The position numbers and the translations under genes were made by a program. Below, one piece after another: positions 1 to 10,961 of a stretch of 64,000 bases of DNA. This DNA comes from Manis javanica (taxonomy: Eukaryota > Chordata > Mammalia > Pholidota > Manidae), in contig NC_133158.1 in NCBI RefSeq assembly GCF_040802235.1, positions 162,351,401 to 162,415,400 of the forward strand. Direction: 5' to 3'. Every line of letters starts with the position of its first letter. Positions within the stretch are counted from its first letter, which is position 1. The notes beneath the pieces are model-generated. The model ran no database searches and was not told the origin of the DNA. It saw only the letters and a program-made list of their open reading frames with translations.

Positions 1-265
1 ACTGGTTTGTCCTGGAAACACCAGTCAATCTTTCTGACCAGTGCTAGGGGCATCTTGTTAGGGGCTCTATGCAAATAGAATCAAGCATCACTTCTTCTCC
101 GGATTGAAAAATAGCCTGGCCTCTTGGCCACCCTTTAGCGTTTGCACAGGCTAGCAGGCTAGTTAATCATGTCACTCTACTCCACCCCAGGGAAGGGAGT
201 CAAAGGTTCTGTGGTGGATTCGTGATATTTCTAATCAAAAGGAAAGGCTTAACTGCAGTTGTAAA

Positions 266-267
<2 letters not shown>

Positions 268-330
<63 letters not shown>
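268..330. repeat. (AC)n microsatellite, about 31 units
   Basis: Uninterrupted AC dinucleotides for 63 bases. Perfect tracts of this length are usually length-polymorphic. It lies inside RBP2 intron 1. Confidence 0.98.
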
Positions 331-332
<2 letters not shown>

Positions 333-1536
333 TTACAAAAACCCTCCCTCTTTGTACTTTGCAGAGAAAATTATTTTCCTGATGTGGCATTTTAACACGA
401 GAGTTACCAAGTGTGTTTTATCTCCTTTTCTGGATTAAAGGCATCTCCAAGCTTGATTTATAGCCAGGTGAAATGAATTTCTATCTCAGAGGAAAAGGTC
501 CAAAGGCAAACTATTTCTGAATAATACATATGGCTTACAGCTACCGCAGAAGAAAAAAACAACAACACCGAAGTGACTTTATTAAAGCATACTTTTCATA
601 ACTGCATTTTGAACAATGCAAACCATAAAGTTGAAATATGAGTATGCTACTGAACATTAAAACGCTTTGTAATGTGCTTGTGAAAAAAAGCTAAAGTTGC
701 AGGCTAAAAGGGCAGGTGCTCTTTGCAAATTAAAGAGCAGAGATGCACATGTCTTCATCACATGAAATCAGAGACTCATTCCAAGTGAAGCTTCAATGGG
801 CTTCCAACCTGGACTCCTTAATTCCCAAATCATCAGCACTCTCAGGCAATTGTGAGAAGTAGAGTGGAAGAGCAAGCAATCTTCTCTGTTTTTTTCATGC
901 CATTTCCCCTCCAGACACCGCATTTAGAGAGGAATTGGACCAGCCCCCTGCCTGCCTCCTCCTCTTTGTCTCTCATGGACATCCCCAAATATGTTTAGAA
1001 CTTTGCCCAGTCAGCAGAGGAAGGCTGGAGACACTGGGTGCTTCGCTGATCCCCTTGCAGGATTGTACCTCCCCACCCCTAGTCTAGTGTTCACCACTGG
1101 GTGGGAGTCAGGATCAAGGTGGAGGTCCTGCCAGTACAGGCCGGGAGAGACCCATAGAAAGGGACCGGACTTATCTTCACCTGGGCCTTATCTACCACTC
1201 TCCTCCCCCAGCACTTCCCCTGCTTGAAAGTCCACTCAGATACCACGTCATTCAGGTAGAGCCTTTGGCAAGGTGTGTAACTTCATACACTAGCAGGAAT
1301 CCAGATTTGTGAAACTAATTCCTCCTTAGGTCATTGTTTATTTATTCAGTCATTCATTCATTCTTTTACTCATTTGTTCACCAATTCATTTCTACCCAGG
1401 GACTCTGAGTGACTCTTGCAGTGTTTCTGAGGGTCCCAGCTGTCTACGCTGGGTGTTCCCATCCTGATGAACCTTGCTCAGAATAAAGCTCCTCCTCGCT
1501 ACCTCCATGCTTTGTACCCACACCCAGAACAGTGCT

Positions 1537-1690
1537 GTGGGAAGAGCTTGGGTTTCAGAAGCAGAGGGACTGGGCTCCTGTCTGAGTAACACCGCTTCCT
1601 AGCCATAGGTGACTCCAGGCAAGTCCCTCCACTTCTCCGGGCTTCGGATTCCTCACTCCACAGCACGGGAAGCATTCCCTCTGTCTTCAT
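1537..1690 (+). repeat. MIR SINE fragment
   Basis: The run contains the MIR core order: a 'gcttgggtttcagaagcaga' part, then a degenerate 'taggtgactccaggcaagtc' and 'ccacttctccgggcttcgga'. This corresponds to the familiar MIR sequence for splice-like 'gtgaccttgggcaagt' followed by 'ctcagtttcctcatc'. Family identity is by eye. Confidence 0.55.
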
Positions 1691-1737
1691 CCCTGACTGC
1701 AGCCTGAGCTCCAGATCTATCCACATGTCAATTTTAA

Positions 1738-2550
1738 TACTCCACTTGGATGTCTAATGGGCATCTAAAATCAAAAGATGCAAGACAGATCTCTTAATTC
1801 CCTCCCTCCCACCCAGCACCCCTGTCCAAACTCACTGCTCTTTAGTCTTCCCCATTTCAGCCAGTGGGATCACCATCTTCACAGTTATTCAGCCCTAACG
1901 CCTGGGGGACTTCACTTTCTCCATTTCCTCTTGCTTCAACCATGTGCAACTCCTGTTGGCTTTATGTCCAAAATATACACTGAATCTGTCTGCCCTTGTC
2001 CAGCCCCATGGGCACTATCCTAGCCCAAGCCACCATCATTTCATGCATGAACTACACTGCAGTCAGCTTCCAGTCCTGCCTGCCTGTGATTCATTCTCCA
2101 CACTGCAGCCGCAGCAATTCCACTGAATATAAATAAGACAGACTGAGTCTTCCCATCATAAGGCCTGACCCTCCACTGTGGTCTGACCTCCTCCTTGCTC
2201 ACCACAGTCCCCACAGACTAGGCGTCATATGTTTCTTGTACACACCCAGGCCTTTCGCACTTGCTGTCTCCCGTGCCCGGAGCACCACCACTCAGCACTC
2301 AAGCCTTGGCTCCAGTGCCACCTCTTCAGACGGCCTTCCCTCACCCATCACCACTCTCCACCCCAAGAATTCCTTATTCTCTTCAAAGCACTTATCACTA
2401 CCTGCAACCATCTTAAACTTTTACTTTCTCTCTCTCCCACTAGGATGTACACCATGAGGGCAGGGACTATATCACCATGTCACCAATGCCCGGAGTACTT
2501 CCTGGCACATCAGAAGTGCTCAGTAAGTGTTTGTAGAAACTGATTAAATT
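1738..2550 (+). repeat. LINE-2 3' end
   Basis: Shows L2 3'-end landmarks in order: 'ggatgtctaatgggcatcta', 'ccatttcagccagtgggatc', 'gcccaagccaccatcatttc', 'ccttcactcacc'-like blocks and finally 'accatgagggcagggactat' with 'cttcctggcacatcagaagt' and 'gctcagtaagtgtttgtaga'. The open frames over it are remnants of the L2 open reading frame or chance and are not host exons. Confidence 0.75.
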
Positions 2551-3649
2551 AAATAAGATCATATATATATGTATACACATATATAAAGCTCCAGCGTGAT
2601 GCTTATCATGGCTTGAGAATAATTTGTGCATGTGCTCACCTCTGATGGTGGACGGCAGCTCCTAATTGGTTAGGACGAGAGCTGGAACATTGAGGGTATT
2701 CAGGAAATATTTCCTGGCAGAGAGCACTCAGCTGGGGGCTACCTGACTTCAGCCTCTAAGCCTGCCTCCTTTCTGGTGGAATTTTTCAGAGACCCAGTAG
2801 GACTTTTCGCAATGGTTACCGCTCTTTTAAATCTGTGCATGGTAATTGGCATGAATAGATGGTCTTCATAGAAGATAATTGTCCCTATCTTTTTGTGAAT
2901 GAAGAGAAGAACTGGATTTTCTCCAATATTTCCTATTTATAGACTAAAAAAATTCTTAAAATATGTCTAAATTTACATGAACTGAGCAGTTTTAGGACAC
3001 CTTCCATTGTATGTCACCATCTTCGCCATTAAAAGCTTGGTGTTTCGTTTTCTGGGCTCACTCCTTGCCTCTTCCCCAGCCAGTTGCCAAGTCTAGTCTG
3101 TTTCCCACTCTGAACATCCCCCTGGTCTGGTTAGTTGGCTTGCCTCTCACCATCTTCCCAGGCCATTGCAGCAGCCTCTTCAGTTCTCTGGCTGTCGGAG
3201 GGAGCACTGATGGCTTCTCTCTCCCCAACATACAACTCTCCTTGCAGGATGAGGTCCACATGCGGCGGCGCACCACCTTCAAGACTAGCCCTGTCACCTT
3301 TCTGACTTTTTCACCTGCTCCTTGCACTTCACCCTCTGACAATACAGCTGCTATTTCTTCTGCCTCCACCATGTCCTTACTGCCTGACTTCCGCCCACAC
3401 CCACCGGGCATGCCTGACTCCATTTCTGCGGGTAGCACTCTCCTCCTTCCTTTGAAACTCCACCTAGAAGTGCTCAGGAAGTCTTCAACGACCTGTGTAC
3501 TTTAGCCTCCTCCACCCCACACCTCCCACTTCTTGTTACTATCATTCTATTGTTACAGGCCCAAGGGATAGAATCACCCACTGTCCATCTATGGCAGATT
3601 GTATTTTCCTAAATGGCTGCAACAGTACCTTTCATCATGCATGTCACTT

Positions 3650-4105
3650 TGACACACCCATGCTAAGAGGTGGGGTACCTACACCCTCCCCTTGAATATG
3701 GGGGGCTGGTGACTACTTCAATCAATAGGATGCACCGGAAGGGTTGTAATGTTATTTCTGAGCCTGGGTCATAAGAGACCATGCAGCTTCAGCCATTCAC
3801 TTTGCAGACACAGCTGGCAATCTGTGAGGAATCCCAGGCGACGTGGGGTTACCACATGGGGGTATCGACAGCCTGGCTGAGGCCTCAGCTGCAGGCCAGC
3901 ACCAGCTGCCTGACTCAGGAGCGAGTAAGCCTCTGAGATGGCTCCAGCCTTCATCACTGTCCAGCCGCAACTGAATGACGGTTCCTAGCAGGATAACCTA
4001 GGAGAACCCTGTCAGCCCCCAGGACTGGAAGGCCAACAGTAAAATGACTGTGGCTGTTTCAAGCCACTATGTTTTGGGTATTTGTTACACTATTACAGAA
4101 AACAG
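3650..4105 (+). repeat. MLT1-type ERVL-MaLR LTR
   Basis: Carries the MLT1 order: 'cttgaatatggggggctggt', 'caatcaataggatgcaccgg', a middle rich in cagc/ggcc, then 'tgtttcaagccactatgttt' and 'tgggtatttgttacactatt', the usual 3' end of MLT1 LTRs. It is old and diverged. Confidence 0.65.
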
Positions 4106-6929
4106 GAACACCACTTGTGCATTGTTATAATGTGCCTCTCTACCAGTTTGAGCTCCCTGGGAGCAGAGAGTGGGTTCAGTTCTGCCTCAGTGGCATAGTC
4201 CCTGGTTTCCATGGGCAATATCTAAAGATGTGGTACAGAAGTCAAATGATTCCCCATCCATGTACAGTACTGGTCTTGCTCCTGGGCAGCTAATGGACTC
4301 TCCCCAATGCTGGGACCTCATTTTTAGGCTCCCCTTTAAATTAAAGGCACCCCTTCTATTCCCTGATTCCCTGACCCTCCTTCAGGAGGACCTTGGAACA
4401 CCACAAATTCCTCAGCATGAGAATTTACCAACTGCTCAATTGCTGTCAAGAAAGAGTCTAGGGCTTCAATAAACACCATGTGTCAAAAAGGCAGAAGACG
4501 AGGTACCATTGACCCTTAGCACTCACTTTTGAACATTTAATGATGTAGATCATTTGAAGCAAACCCAAAGGTCGCTGTGCCATGTGGCTCTGCTGAGGCT
4601 GGCAGCTGAGTCAGGAGGGGAGGTTGGCGTGTGCAGTGAGTCATGGCTAATGACAAAGCCAGCTAACACCCACAGCCACGTCTCCACAGGAGTCTCTGCT
4701 GCCTTCCTGACCAGCCCTGGGCACACAGAGGAAGCCAGCTCTCTGGTGCTAGGGGTTAAAGTCTAAGAAGATGATGGCTGTTGGCAGGCAATGGAATTCT
4801 ACTGAGCAATATTTCCATATCTGGGGATTTGCGGAGATCTCCACATATGTTCTTCCCAAATGCCAAGGGCCTCATGCTCAAAAGGGCAAGGAAGGTGAGC
4901 TTTGCCGACTTGTCAATGCCGGGAAAGTCACCCATCTTGTGGGGTGGGTATGGAGGAAATTGTGAAGATCTGTTGTGTTGCTTTTAGCAGATGAATTGTG
5001 GGGACAGCCCCACTCAGCTGCTTCCTGCTGCCCTTGAACCCTGTGTTCCATCACTGCATCCCCTGGGCCGGGAAGGGGGCTTCGGTATCCTGTCTCCCCT
5101 GCAGGAAGGTGACTTTGAGTGAAGCATTTCTGCACAGGGCAAGTTCCTGGGGCCCTGAGACACTGCGGGCTGTCAGCAGCTGGGTGAGCCAGGGCACCAG
5201 GCCCTCCACATTCTGGGTTTAGCTGGTACGACCACCTATGGCATTAGTCTTAACCAGGAATGGGTGAGTCTCCACCCCTACACACAGAGACCCTGGTACA
5301 AAGAGATCAAACCACTTGCTCATTTGAGTGAAATCAATGTACTATGATGTTAAACTGGAAGATTTGCCTGCAGCTCTCAGATACCAAGGAGCAATGGAAA
5401 GGCCTCTCCAAGACCTCCTGTGACAGAGATAGCCAAACATCACCGTCGCAGCTCACAAGCCCCTCACGCACACTGAGGGTGTAAACTAGTGTGAAAGTGT
5501 CCAGAGGACGGCTGTTTTCAGCAAGAGGATTTTGGAGAGAGCTGAGGGTGTGCACTGTACCCCTTTAGCCCCCTAGAGGGGCAGGGGGATGGTGACTGAG
5601 TGCCTGCTGCTCACCTGAAGCCTGCAGAGAGGCACTTCAGGGCCCAACCTGTGCAGCCGAAAACAAAACAGAGACTCGTTTTTATGTCTAACGTCACCAT
5701 TGGACTTTTTATTTTTAAGAACAAGCAACAAAGGCACAGAACTGCTTTCTGATTATTTTCCCTGAGTCTGGCTTGTACGGCATATGCTGAAAGCTTGAAA
5801 CTGCCAAACAGCCCTTGTTAAAGTGCTTTCAGTGGTTCAGAATGACAGCCACACTCAACATCATCTGTAGAGACAGGCAAGGCTGGGCTATCGTCCCTAT
5901 TTGGCAGATGAGGAAAGGTTCTGAAAGGCTAAAAAATTGATAAAGGTCAGAGAAAGAGCCTCAGCTAGGTTGGGCCCTCCGGTTTGGTCTTCTCATCTGT
6001 CTGATCTTGTTTAGAATTACAGTTCTGAGCTAAGCTCTCGACCATTTACCCATGTGTAGAATCAGAACACCATTTCTATATGCAGCATGCTAAAAACAGA
6101 TGCCACAAGGTTAGAGCTCTGGTAGGAGGATTTTTGCCTCCTCCCTGTGCCCTAAGTATTTGGGGTAAAATTCTGATAGTCAGGAAGGAAAAAAGCTGCT
6201 CAGTGTTGGAAGCATGTCTGAAGTGCATGAAGTTCTAATCTCTATAAATTGTGAAACAAGTCACAGCCCTCCTTGTTCACTGACAGAAATATTCATCAAG
6301 CTAGAAGCTAATTGCACAGAAAAACCCATGATTCCCATTCTTGATGAGACGTTCCATCATCACATCCAAGTCACTGTGCCTCCAACCCCACTGGCTGCCA
6401 TTTCCTCATGTTTTGCGTGGGGACCTTGTGAGTGGAGAGCTCTAACACTGGAAAAGGTGACCTGGAGGCTGGTGCAGGATGAGTAAGGACAGGCAGCCAA
6501 AGCTCCTTGCCCAGGGCCTAACCCCGGCAGCTGCCCAGCAGCACGCACTCCCTCTGCAGGCCTGGATCCTCTGGTTTCATGAGTTTTCTGCCAGACCCAC
6601 ATGAGAGTCAACCCGGGACACACACTGACTGAGCCCTTGCCCTCTGTGTGACGAGAGCAGCTCCTAGCCTTCTGTGTGCCTGATTTTTCTCTAGGTTGAG
6701 ATATTTATTAGCTACTCTTTTTCTGCTTGGCTACCACAAGACTGACAAAGAGGCAGTGCAGGAGTCATTCATGGATAATATCAGGTCCCACTGGTTATGT
6801 AAGAGACAGTGATCACAAGGCAGGGCGCTACCGCATTATCCTCTCAAATCTGGTTTAACTCTGTGTGGGTGCCTATGTGCGTGCGTGGTGTGTGTGCCCT
6901 CCAATCAGTGTATCTTTTCCGTGTGCCAG

Positions 6930-7085
6930 GTACCATGCTAAGGACATTCCAGACATAATCTTCTTTATTATTATTTCCATCTTGCAGATGAGGAACCTGA
7001 GCCCCAGAGACTCTGTCTGACTTGTCCAGTATCACACAGCTACTAAGTGAGGAGTGAGGCTTGCACACAGGTCCGATGAACTCCT
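6930..7085 (-). repeat. MIR SINE fragment next to RBP2 exon 1
   Basis: Reverse-complement MIR: 'ccatcttgcagatgaggaac', 'ctgagccccagagactctgt', 'agtatcacacagctactaag'. It ends about 80 bp inside the intron from the exon 1 donor. Confidence 0.75.
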
Positions 7086-7163
7086 CAGCGGCACTGTGTG
7101 GAGGGCCAGACCACAGTCCTCCCAGAGTTCTCCAAACTCCCCCGTCCGCAGCCTCCTTCTTAC

Positions 7164-7236
7164 CTAGGGCCTTCATGTAGCCTTCAAAGTTGTCATTACT
7201 CTCCATTTCCCAGGTTCCACTTTGGTCCCTCGTCAT
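7164..7236 (-). CDS. RBP2: RBP2 coding exon 1 (retinol-binding protein 2, CRBP-II), partial gene
   Basis: CRBP-II is the small cytosolic beta-barrel protein of enterocytes that carries newly absorbed retinol and retinal and presents them to retinal reductase and LRAT for chylomicron retinyl ester formation. The ATG is at 7236-7234 in a good context (CACCATG). The first 24 codons begin [13 protein letters not shown] and end NFEGYMKAL, close to mammalian CRBP-II and unlike CRBP-I. The [17 protein letters not shown] strand-A/helix-I region is the family signature. The exon ends after the first base of codon 25 (CTA G|GTAAGA). This gives exactly 73 coding bp and a phase-1 intron, as in all family members. 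The donor GTAAGA is strong. The remaining three exons would lie at lower coordinates outside the window. RBP1 lies upstream on the same strand, about 40 kb away. The identity call is strong, and alternative paralogues fit less well. Confidence 0.93.
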
Positions 7237-7295
7237 GGTGGAAGCCTCTGGTTCAGTGTGAGTGTATGGTGGATGTCAAGGAGCAGGCTGTCGGG
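7237..7295 (-). other. RBP2: RBP2 5' untranslated region (approximate)
   Basis: With a TATA box at 7318-7324, transcription should start about 30 bp downstream, near 7290-7295, leaving a leader of some 55-60 nt before the ATG. The exact start is inferred and not visible. Confidence 0.55.
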
Positions 7296-7317
7296 AGAAC
7301 ACATTGAAATGAGCTAC

Positions 7318-7324
7318 TTTTATA
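7318..7324 (-). promoter_or_regulatory. RBP2: RBP2 TATA box
   Basis: Minus strand reads GGCTATAAAAGTAG, a textbook TATA box, 82-88 bp upstream of the ATG. CRBP-II genes are known to have TATA-type promoters. Placement relative to exon 1 is what one expects. Confidence 0.8.
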
Positions 7325-7364
7325 GCCTAGTAGGAGGACCAGGTTTATGGAGCTGAAGATAGCA

Positions 7365-7377
7365 GGATCAAAGTTCA
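7365..7377 (+). promoter_or_regulatory. RBP2: HNF4-type DR1 element (proximal) in RBP2 promoter
   Basis: GGATCAAAGTTCA is a direct repeat with one-base spacing containing the CAAAGTTCA core preferred by HNF4 and also readable by RXR/PPAR. It sits about 40-55 bp upstream of the TATA box. Rodent CRBP-II promoters are known to contain DR1-like elements bound by HNF4 and RXR heterodimers. The flanking 'tttatgg' at 7344-7350 and 'cataaa' at 7376-7381 resemble CDX sites, as expected for an enterocyte gene. Binding itself is inferred. Confidence 0.6.
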
Positions 7378-7407
7378 TAAACACAGTCTAAAGGAACTTT
7401 CACTTCC

Positions 7408-7420
7408 TCTGCAAAGTTCA
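7408..7420 (+). promoter_or_regulatory. RBP2: HNF4-type half-site/DR1 element (distal) in RBP2 promoter
   Basis: TCTGCAAAGTTCA repeats the CAAAGTTCA core of the proximal element 43 bp further upstream (four turns of the helix). The 5' half (TCTGCA) is weak. Two such cores in the proximal promoter fit intestinal regulation by HNF4/RXR. Confidence 0.5.
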
Positions 7421-7769
7421 GCAGTACTATGTCAATCCATGCTCGAAGGGCAGGTGCGGCCAGCAGGGGGCCCATGGACCTCCACTATATGCAGGGCTCT
7501 GGAGCAGCTCCTTTTCGGCTGGCTGGGCTTCACTAGAGCCCCAGGTCTAACCAGAATACTCCACCAGCACTTGAGGAAAACAAACGCCCAGTGTCCATCC
7601 AACATGTGCTACAGGCCACCAGTTCCCAGGTTCAAGCCTGGAGCCTGTCCTGAATGTAGCCGGCACTTCCGGTCTGGATGGTAAAACCAGGACGATGGGG
7701 CCTCACACCCGTGGAGCTCTGCTCTGCTCTGCTGAGCAGTGTCCACTCTTCATTTTGTTTTAGTTACAA

Positions 7770-7900
7770 GAACTCTGAGTTACATTTATCCATCTCCATT
7801 TTACAGATGAGAAAAGCTCAAGGAGGTTATATCACATGTCTAATAACAACTAGTAAGTGGCTGAGCTAGGATTCAAAACCAGGCCTGCCTGGCTCCAAAG
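7770..7900 (-). repeat. MIR SINE fragment
   Basis: Reverse-complement MIR: 'tccattttacagatgagaaa', 'gttatatcacatgtctaata', 'agtaagtggctgagctagga', 'ttcaaaaccaggcctgcctg'. Confidence 0.8.
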
Positions 7901-8072
7901 CTCTTTCTTTTCCAGTGTGTTAAGGTCAGTTTAGACACTGGGTTAGAGTCTGAGTTGGGAATCTGGCCCCCCTTGCTTTCCAGGAAGGTACTCAGGGCTT
8001 CTAAGCAGTAGGGTTACTCCAGAAAAGTATGTTGTAGGAGCACGAATCTGCTGAAAGCAAGTTAAGCCTGGA

Positions 8073-8103
8073 GGGAGGCCAGCAGGGAGGCCAGCAGGGA
8101 GGC
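8073..8103. repeat. 12-bp minisatellite, about 2.6 units
   Basis: The unit gggaggccagca is repeated head to tail and truncated in the third copy. No function is apparent. Confidence 0.85.
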
Positions 8104-8439
8104 AGAGGCATTTTATTTCGAGACAACAAGAGCAAGCCAAGAGGGTCTTGATCAAAGTGTTGGGGGCATATCAGGCATTTGGACAAGGGCTGCGCTCTAA
8201 ACCAGTTGTCCTAGTAGGTCAGAAAATGGTTTGGTTTACTGCTCTGATGCATGGTTCTGAGAGATGAGGCCTGAGCAGGGGCCCCCTACACTCAGAAGAA
8301 TGGAGGTGTGGGCTGAGATGGATAAACTACAAGTCCCCAGAGGCAAGGCCAATTTTGTTTTTGACACTTTGGGGTTCTAATGTAAGTATTCTTGCGTTGT
8401 GAAATCTAAGCAAGTGGTTCTGTCTGGGTGTAGTTTGGT

Positions 8440-8464
8440 TTATATATATATATATATATATATA
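8440..8464. repeat. (TA)n microsatellite
   Basis: About twelve perfect TA units followed by further A/T-rich sequence to about 8480. Bases 7901-9388 otherwise show no recognisable gene or well-preserved repeat. Confidence 0.95.
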
Positions 8465-9388
8465 ATAAAATATAAAATAAGTATTGTTATTAAAACAACA
8501 CATTACTTTTCAGTAAATATATCAGAATGAGGAAAACATACAGTCAAAAATGGCCCAGCTGTTGTCAAAAGGCCAATGTAGGACAGGGGAGGGGAGTTAA
8601 AGACAACTTTCCCCAAATCAGAAAATGAGTGAAGGCAGCAAAAGTGGACACGCAGGAAGCCTTGGGCTTCATCCTACTGGTCCAGTCAGAGGCTGCTGGC
8701 TGAGCAGTCAGCCTCCTGAGTTGGAAACTTAGTTGTCTTCTCCAGGTTCAGATTCAAGGGCCTCCTAACAGCCCCTTATACTCTCAGCTGAATCTCCTAT
8801 AAGCCTCCCTTGAAAGAAAGTAGCAGAAAGCTGGCCTGTAGGAAAGGGGCTGGGGGCATGAGTGGGCTTCTAATTGCAATAAGCCAGGGACTTGGGTTTT
8901 AATGGGCAGGGGATGGGATGGGGAGCGTTCACACTGTGCAAGGCAGGAGGACAAAACCAATATGCTTGCATTGTGCCAAAACACTTACTCTCTCAGTGAG
9001 AGTGTAAAATAGCCAGAGGCAAGAAAGTTTGTCTATTTGGCCTGGGATGTATGTGAGTTAGAAAAAGTTCTGTCATGCTCTGACTCTGGTTTCAGGTTTG
9101 AATTCCTGCTAGACAGTATATTAAAGTACAGGGAGTCCTGAGCTTGCAATACTTCCATGCTGCTGGAAGGAAGTACATGTAAAAACTGTCTGGAGGGACA
9201 CAGCTTCAAACCAGGCCAACGAGGATTCCCATAGTAAAGCTGTGCCAAATGTGAGCTCATAATCCAAAATAGTAAAGCACATATGAAAATTGACCCACCA
9301 AAAAGCATCAACAGAAATATAGTCAACTTAGACTTCTAAAAACTTCCAATAATGAAAATGATCAGATATAAACTATAAATATATTTAA

Positions 9389-9393
9389 AATGG
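9389..9393. repeat. Target-site duplication, left flank of the provirus
   Basis: The five bases AATGG directly before the left LTR are repeated directly after the right LTR at 16382-16386. Five-base duplications fit ERV-L and many class I integrases. Confidence 0.85.
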
Positions 9394-9690
9394 TGTAACT
9401 CTGGGGAGAGGAAATCCTGGGGCAAAATACCTCTAAAACCAAAATCAGTCAAGGTTTCAAACCCATTTATTGCTTACGAACTGCAGTCTGGGCTGTCTCT
9501 TTCCTGCTCCTGCAGAAGCAAGCAAGACCTCCCCCCAACTTCTCAGGTTCAGATAAGCCCTTGGTCACCTAGATAACTACCCGTAGATATGGAGATGAAC
9601 TACCTTTCTCCACCCCTAGGAAGACCTGTTGATATGCAGATGCACAAAAGTCAGGTGAGATATTCTGGAAATATTACAATTTTACCCACA
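9394..9690 (-). repeat. 3' LTR of the provirus (297 bp)
   Basis: Begins TGTAAC and ends CCCACA on the plus strand, so it has TG...CA ends. It matches 16075-16381 along its whole length with small indels (a 10-bp and a 3-bp gap). On the minus strand an AATAAA lies at about 9464-9469. The purine-rich run CTGGAGGGGTGG next to it (9691-9706) is the likely polypurine tract. Confidence 0.9.
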
Positions 9691-9944
9691 GGCCACCCCT
9701 CCAGAAATCTTGCTGTACAATCTACTCGTTCCCCCTCTTTCTCACTGGTCCCTGGGTGAGGAAACTGAAGCATTGTGACCAGACTAATGACGTACAATAG
9801 CAACAGCAATGAAATCATGATAATCCTCAAGCCAGAGGATTCAGCGAGGTTCAAAGTCCTATGCAGGTTAAGTCTGTAGATCGCCCATTCCTTAGGCGCT
9901 GAAGAGGTAGAGGGTTCAGAGCAATTATCACGCAGCAGCTGCAC
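9651..9944 (-). pseudogene. Small 3'-terminal proviral ORF with one hydrophobic segment
   Basis: A 97-codon frame overlapping the 3' end of the provirus and running into the 3' LTR. It holds one strongly hydrophobic stretch (IIMISLLLLLYVISLVTML) that would pass for a membrane helix, preceded by a charged/polar part and followed by a KEGE run. I cannot match it to a known protein. It could be the last trace of an envelope tail or a chance frame. An overlapping 111-codon frame at 9851-10186 contains a GRGVKVWHTRPGRDP word that looks like the C-terminal part of Pol. Confidence 0.35.
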
Positions 9945-10186
9945 CCAGGGGGCGCATTCAGGTTACAAGGTCTGTAGAAGAAAATAACCTTAAGGGTGAT
10001 AAGATTTAATGACACCAGCAAAGGCAAATCTTGTCCATTAGGTAGGATACATGCAAGAGAGTTGTCCTGTGATAGAACAGTGGCAGGAATGGGATCTCGT
10101 CCTGGTCTAGTATGCCAGACTTTCACCCCCCTCCCTGTGGGAGTTACAGATGGGTCAATGTATAGGGCTATGGGAGATACATGCAC

Positions 10187-10961
10187 TCACCGTAAATATA
10201 AAACAAAACTTCTTGGTAAGATGCTCTTACCTCCCAGATATTTTGGATACACTTTTATGATCTTTGGGGCCCACTCTGCTGTTACTCCAGCATACACATG
10301 AGGCCAGCTTCCAGGCCTTTTCCCCAAGGTGCCAGAGGGCCCGCCATCACTGGTCCTTGTGTCAAAATGTTCCCAGGTCCATTCAACGGTGTCTCTAGGG
10401 TTTAATGCAGTAGGGGCTGGCAGTGGGATGTTGCTCTGCTGGCCATATCCTGGCTTCAACAACTCTTTTATACTTTACACGTACAATTGTATAGAAGAGG
10501 CAGCAAGGTGTGTTAGCATATCCAGAGGGATCAAAGCTCCTTCACGTGATTTCTCATTCAAATTCCGTGGCATTGTCCATAGGGAACTAACCAGCCCTGT
10601 AGACTATTGGTGTCCGATTTCAGGCCAGATTTCAACAAACCATTGTATCTTTCTATCATGCCTTTCCCGGAAGGGTTATATGGTACAGGAAAAACTTCCA
10701 CTTTATTCCTAATTGCCGCACCCATCCTTGTAATGCTTGTCCGGTAAAGTGGGTGCCATGATCGCTCTCAATCACCTGTGGCCGGTCATAGGCTGCAAAG
10801 AGATGCTCTAGGTCTCTCTTGGTGGTTTGCTGATCTGCACGACGTGCAGGAAAAGCAACCAATAGTCCAGTAGCCATGTCCACAAGTCATGGCATACCGA
10901 TATCCTTCTGATGTGGGCAGAGGCCCAATATAGTCTATTTGCCACCTGACAAGGGGGATAG
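10187..10961 (-). pseudogene. Proviral integrase, catalytic core and C-terminal part
   Basis: On the minus strand, reading away from the nested LTR, the core starts with VRWQIDYIGPLPTSEGYRYA (first catalytic Asp). It continues in another frame through ATGLLVAFPARRADQQTTK and ESDHGTHFTG (second catalytic Asp), and after another frame break reaches MIERYNGLLKS near 10600-10640, which contains the catalytic Glu. All three DDE residues are therefore still present although the frame is broken at least twice. The following 10187-10462 frame (WPHVYAGVTAEWAPKIIKVY) is downstream Pol or tail sequence that I do not recognise. Confidence 0.7.
10956..10961. repeat. Flanking repeat of the nested LTR, left
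   Basis: GGATAG directly left of the nested LTR corresponds to GTATAG at 12002-12007 (five of six identical). Six-base duplications are the hallmark of class II (ERVK-type) integration. Confidence 0.6.

Larger units (their letters stand above)
1..7163 (-). other. RBP2: RBP2 intron 1 (partial)
   Basis: This is the stretch 3' of the RBP2 exon 1 splice donor, so it should be the 5' part of intron 1, which continues beyond base 1. I looked on the minus strand for the conserved words of exons 2-4 of the CRBP family (the STFRNY core, the CVQKGEK core, the QVFKK tail) and found none. What it does hold is repeats: an (AC)n tract, L2, MIR and MLT1 pieces listed separately. Bases 331-1536, 2551-3649 and 4106-6929 contain nothing I can name beyond scattered weak MIR-like sequence; a stretch around 3010-3500 may be more L2. 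Confidence 0.75.

Noticed and set aside
3011..3505. 164-codon plus-strand frame as a possible exon
   Set aside because: Ser/Pro/Leu-rich with an equally long antisense frame, inside probable L2-type repeat sequence; no conserved domain.
1..7163. RBP2 exons 2-4
   Set aside because: No minus-strand match to the conserved words of these exons; intron 1 evidently extends out of the window.
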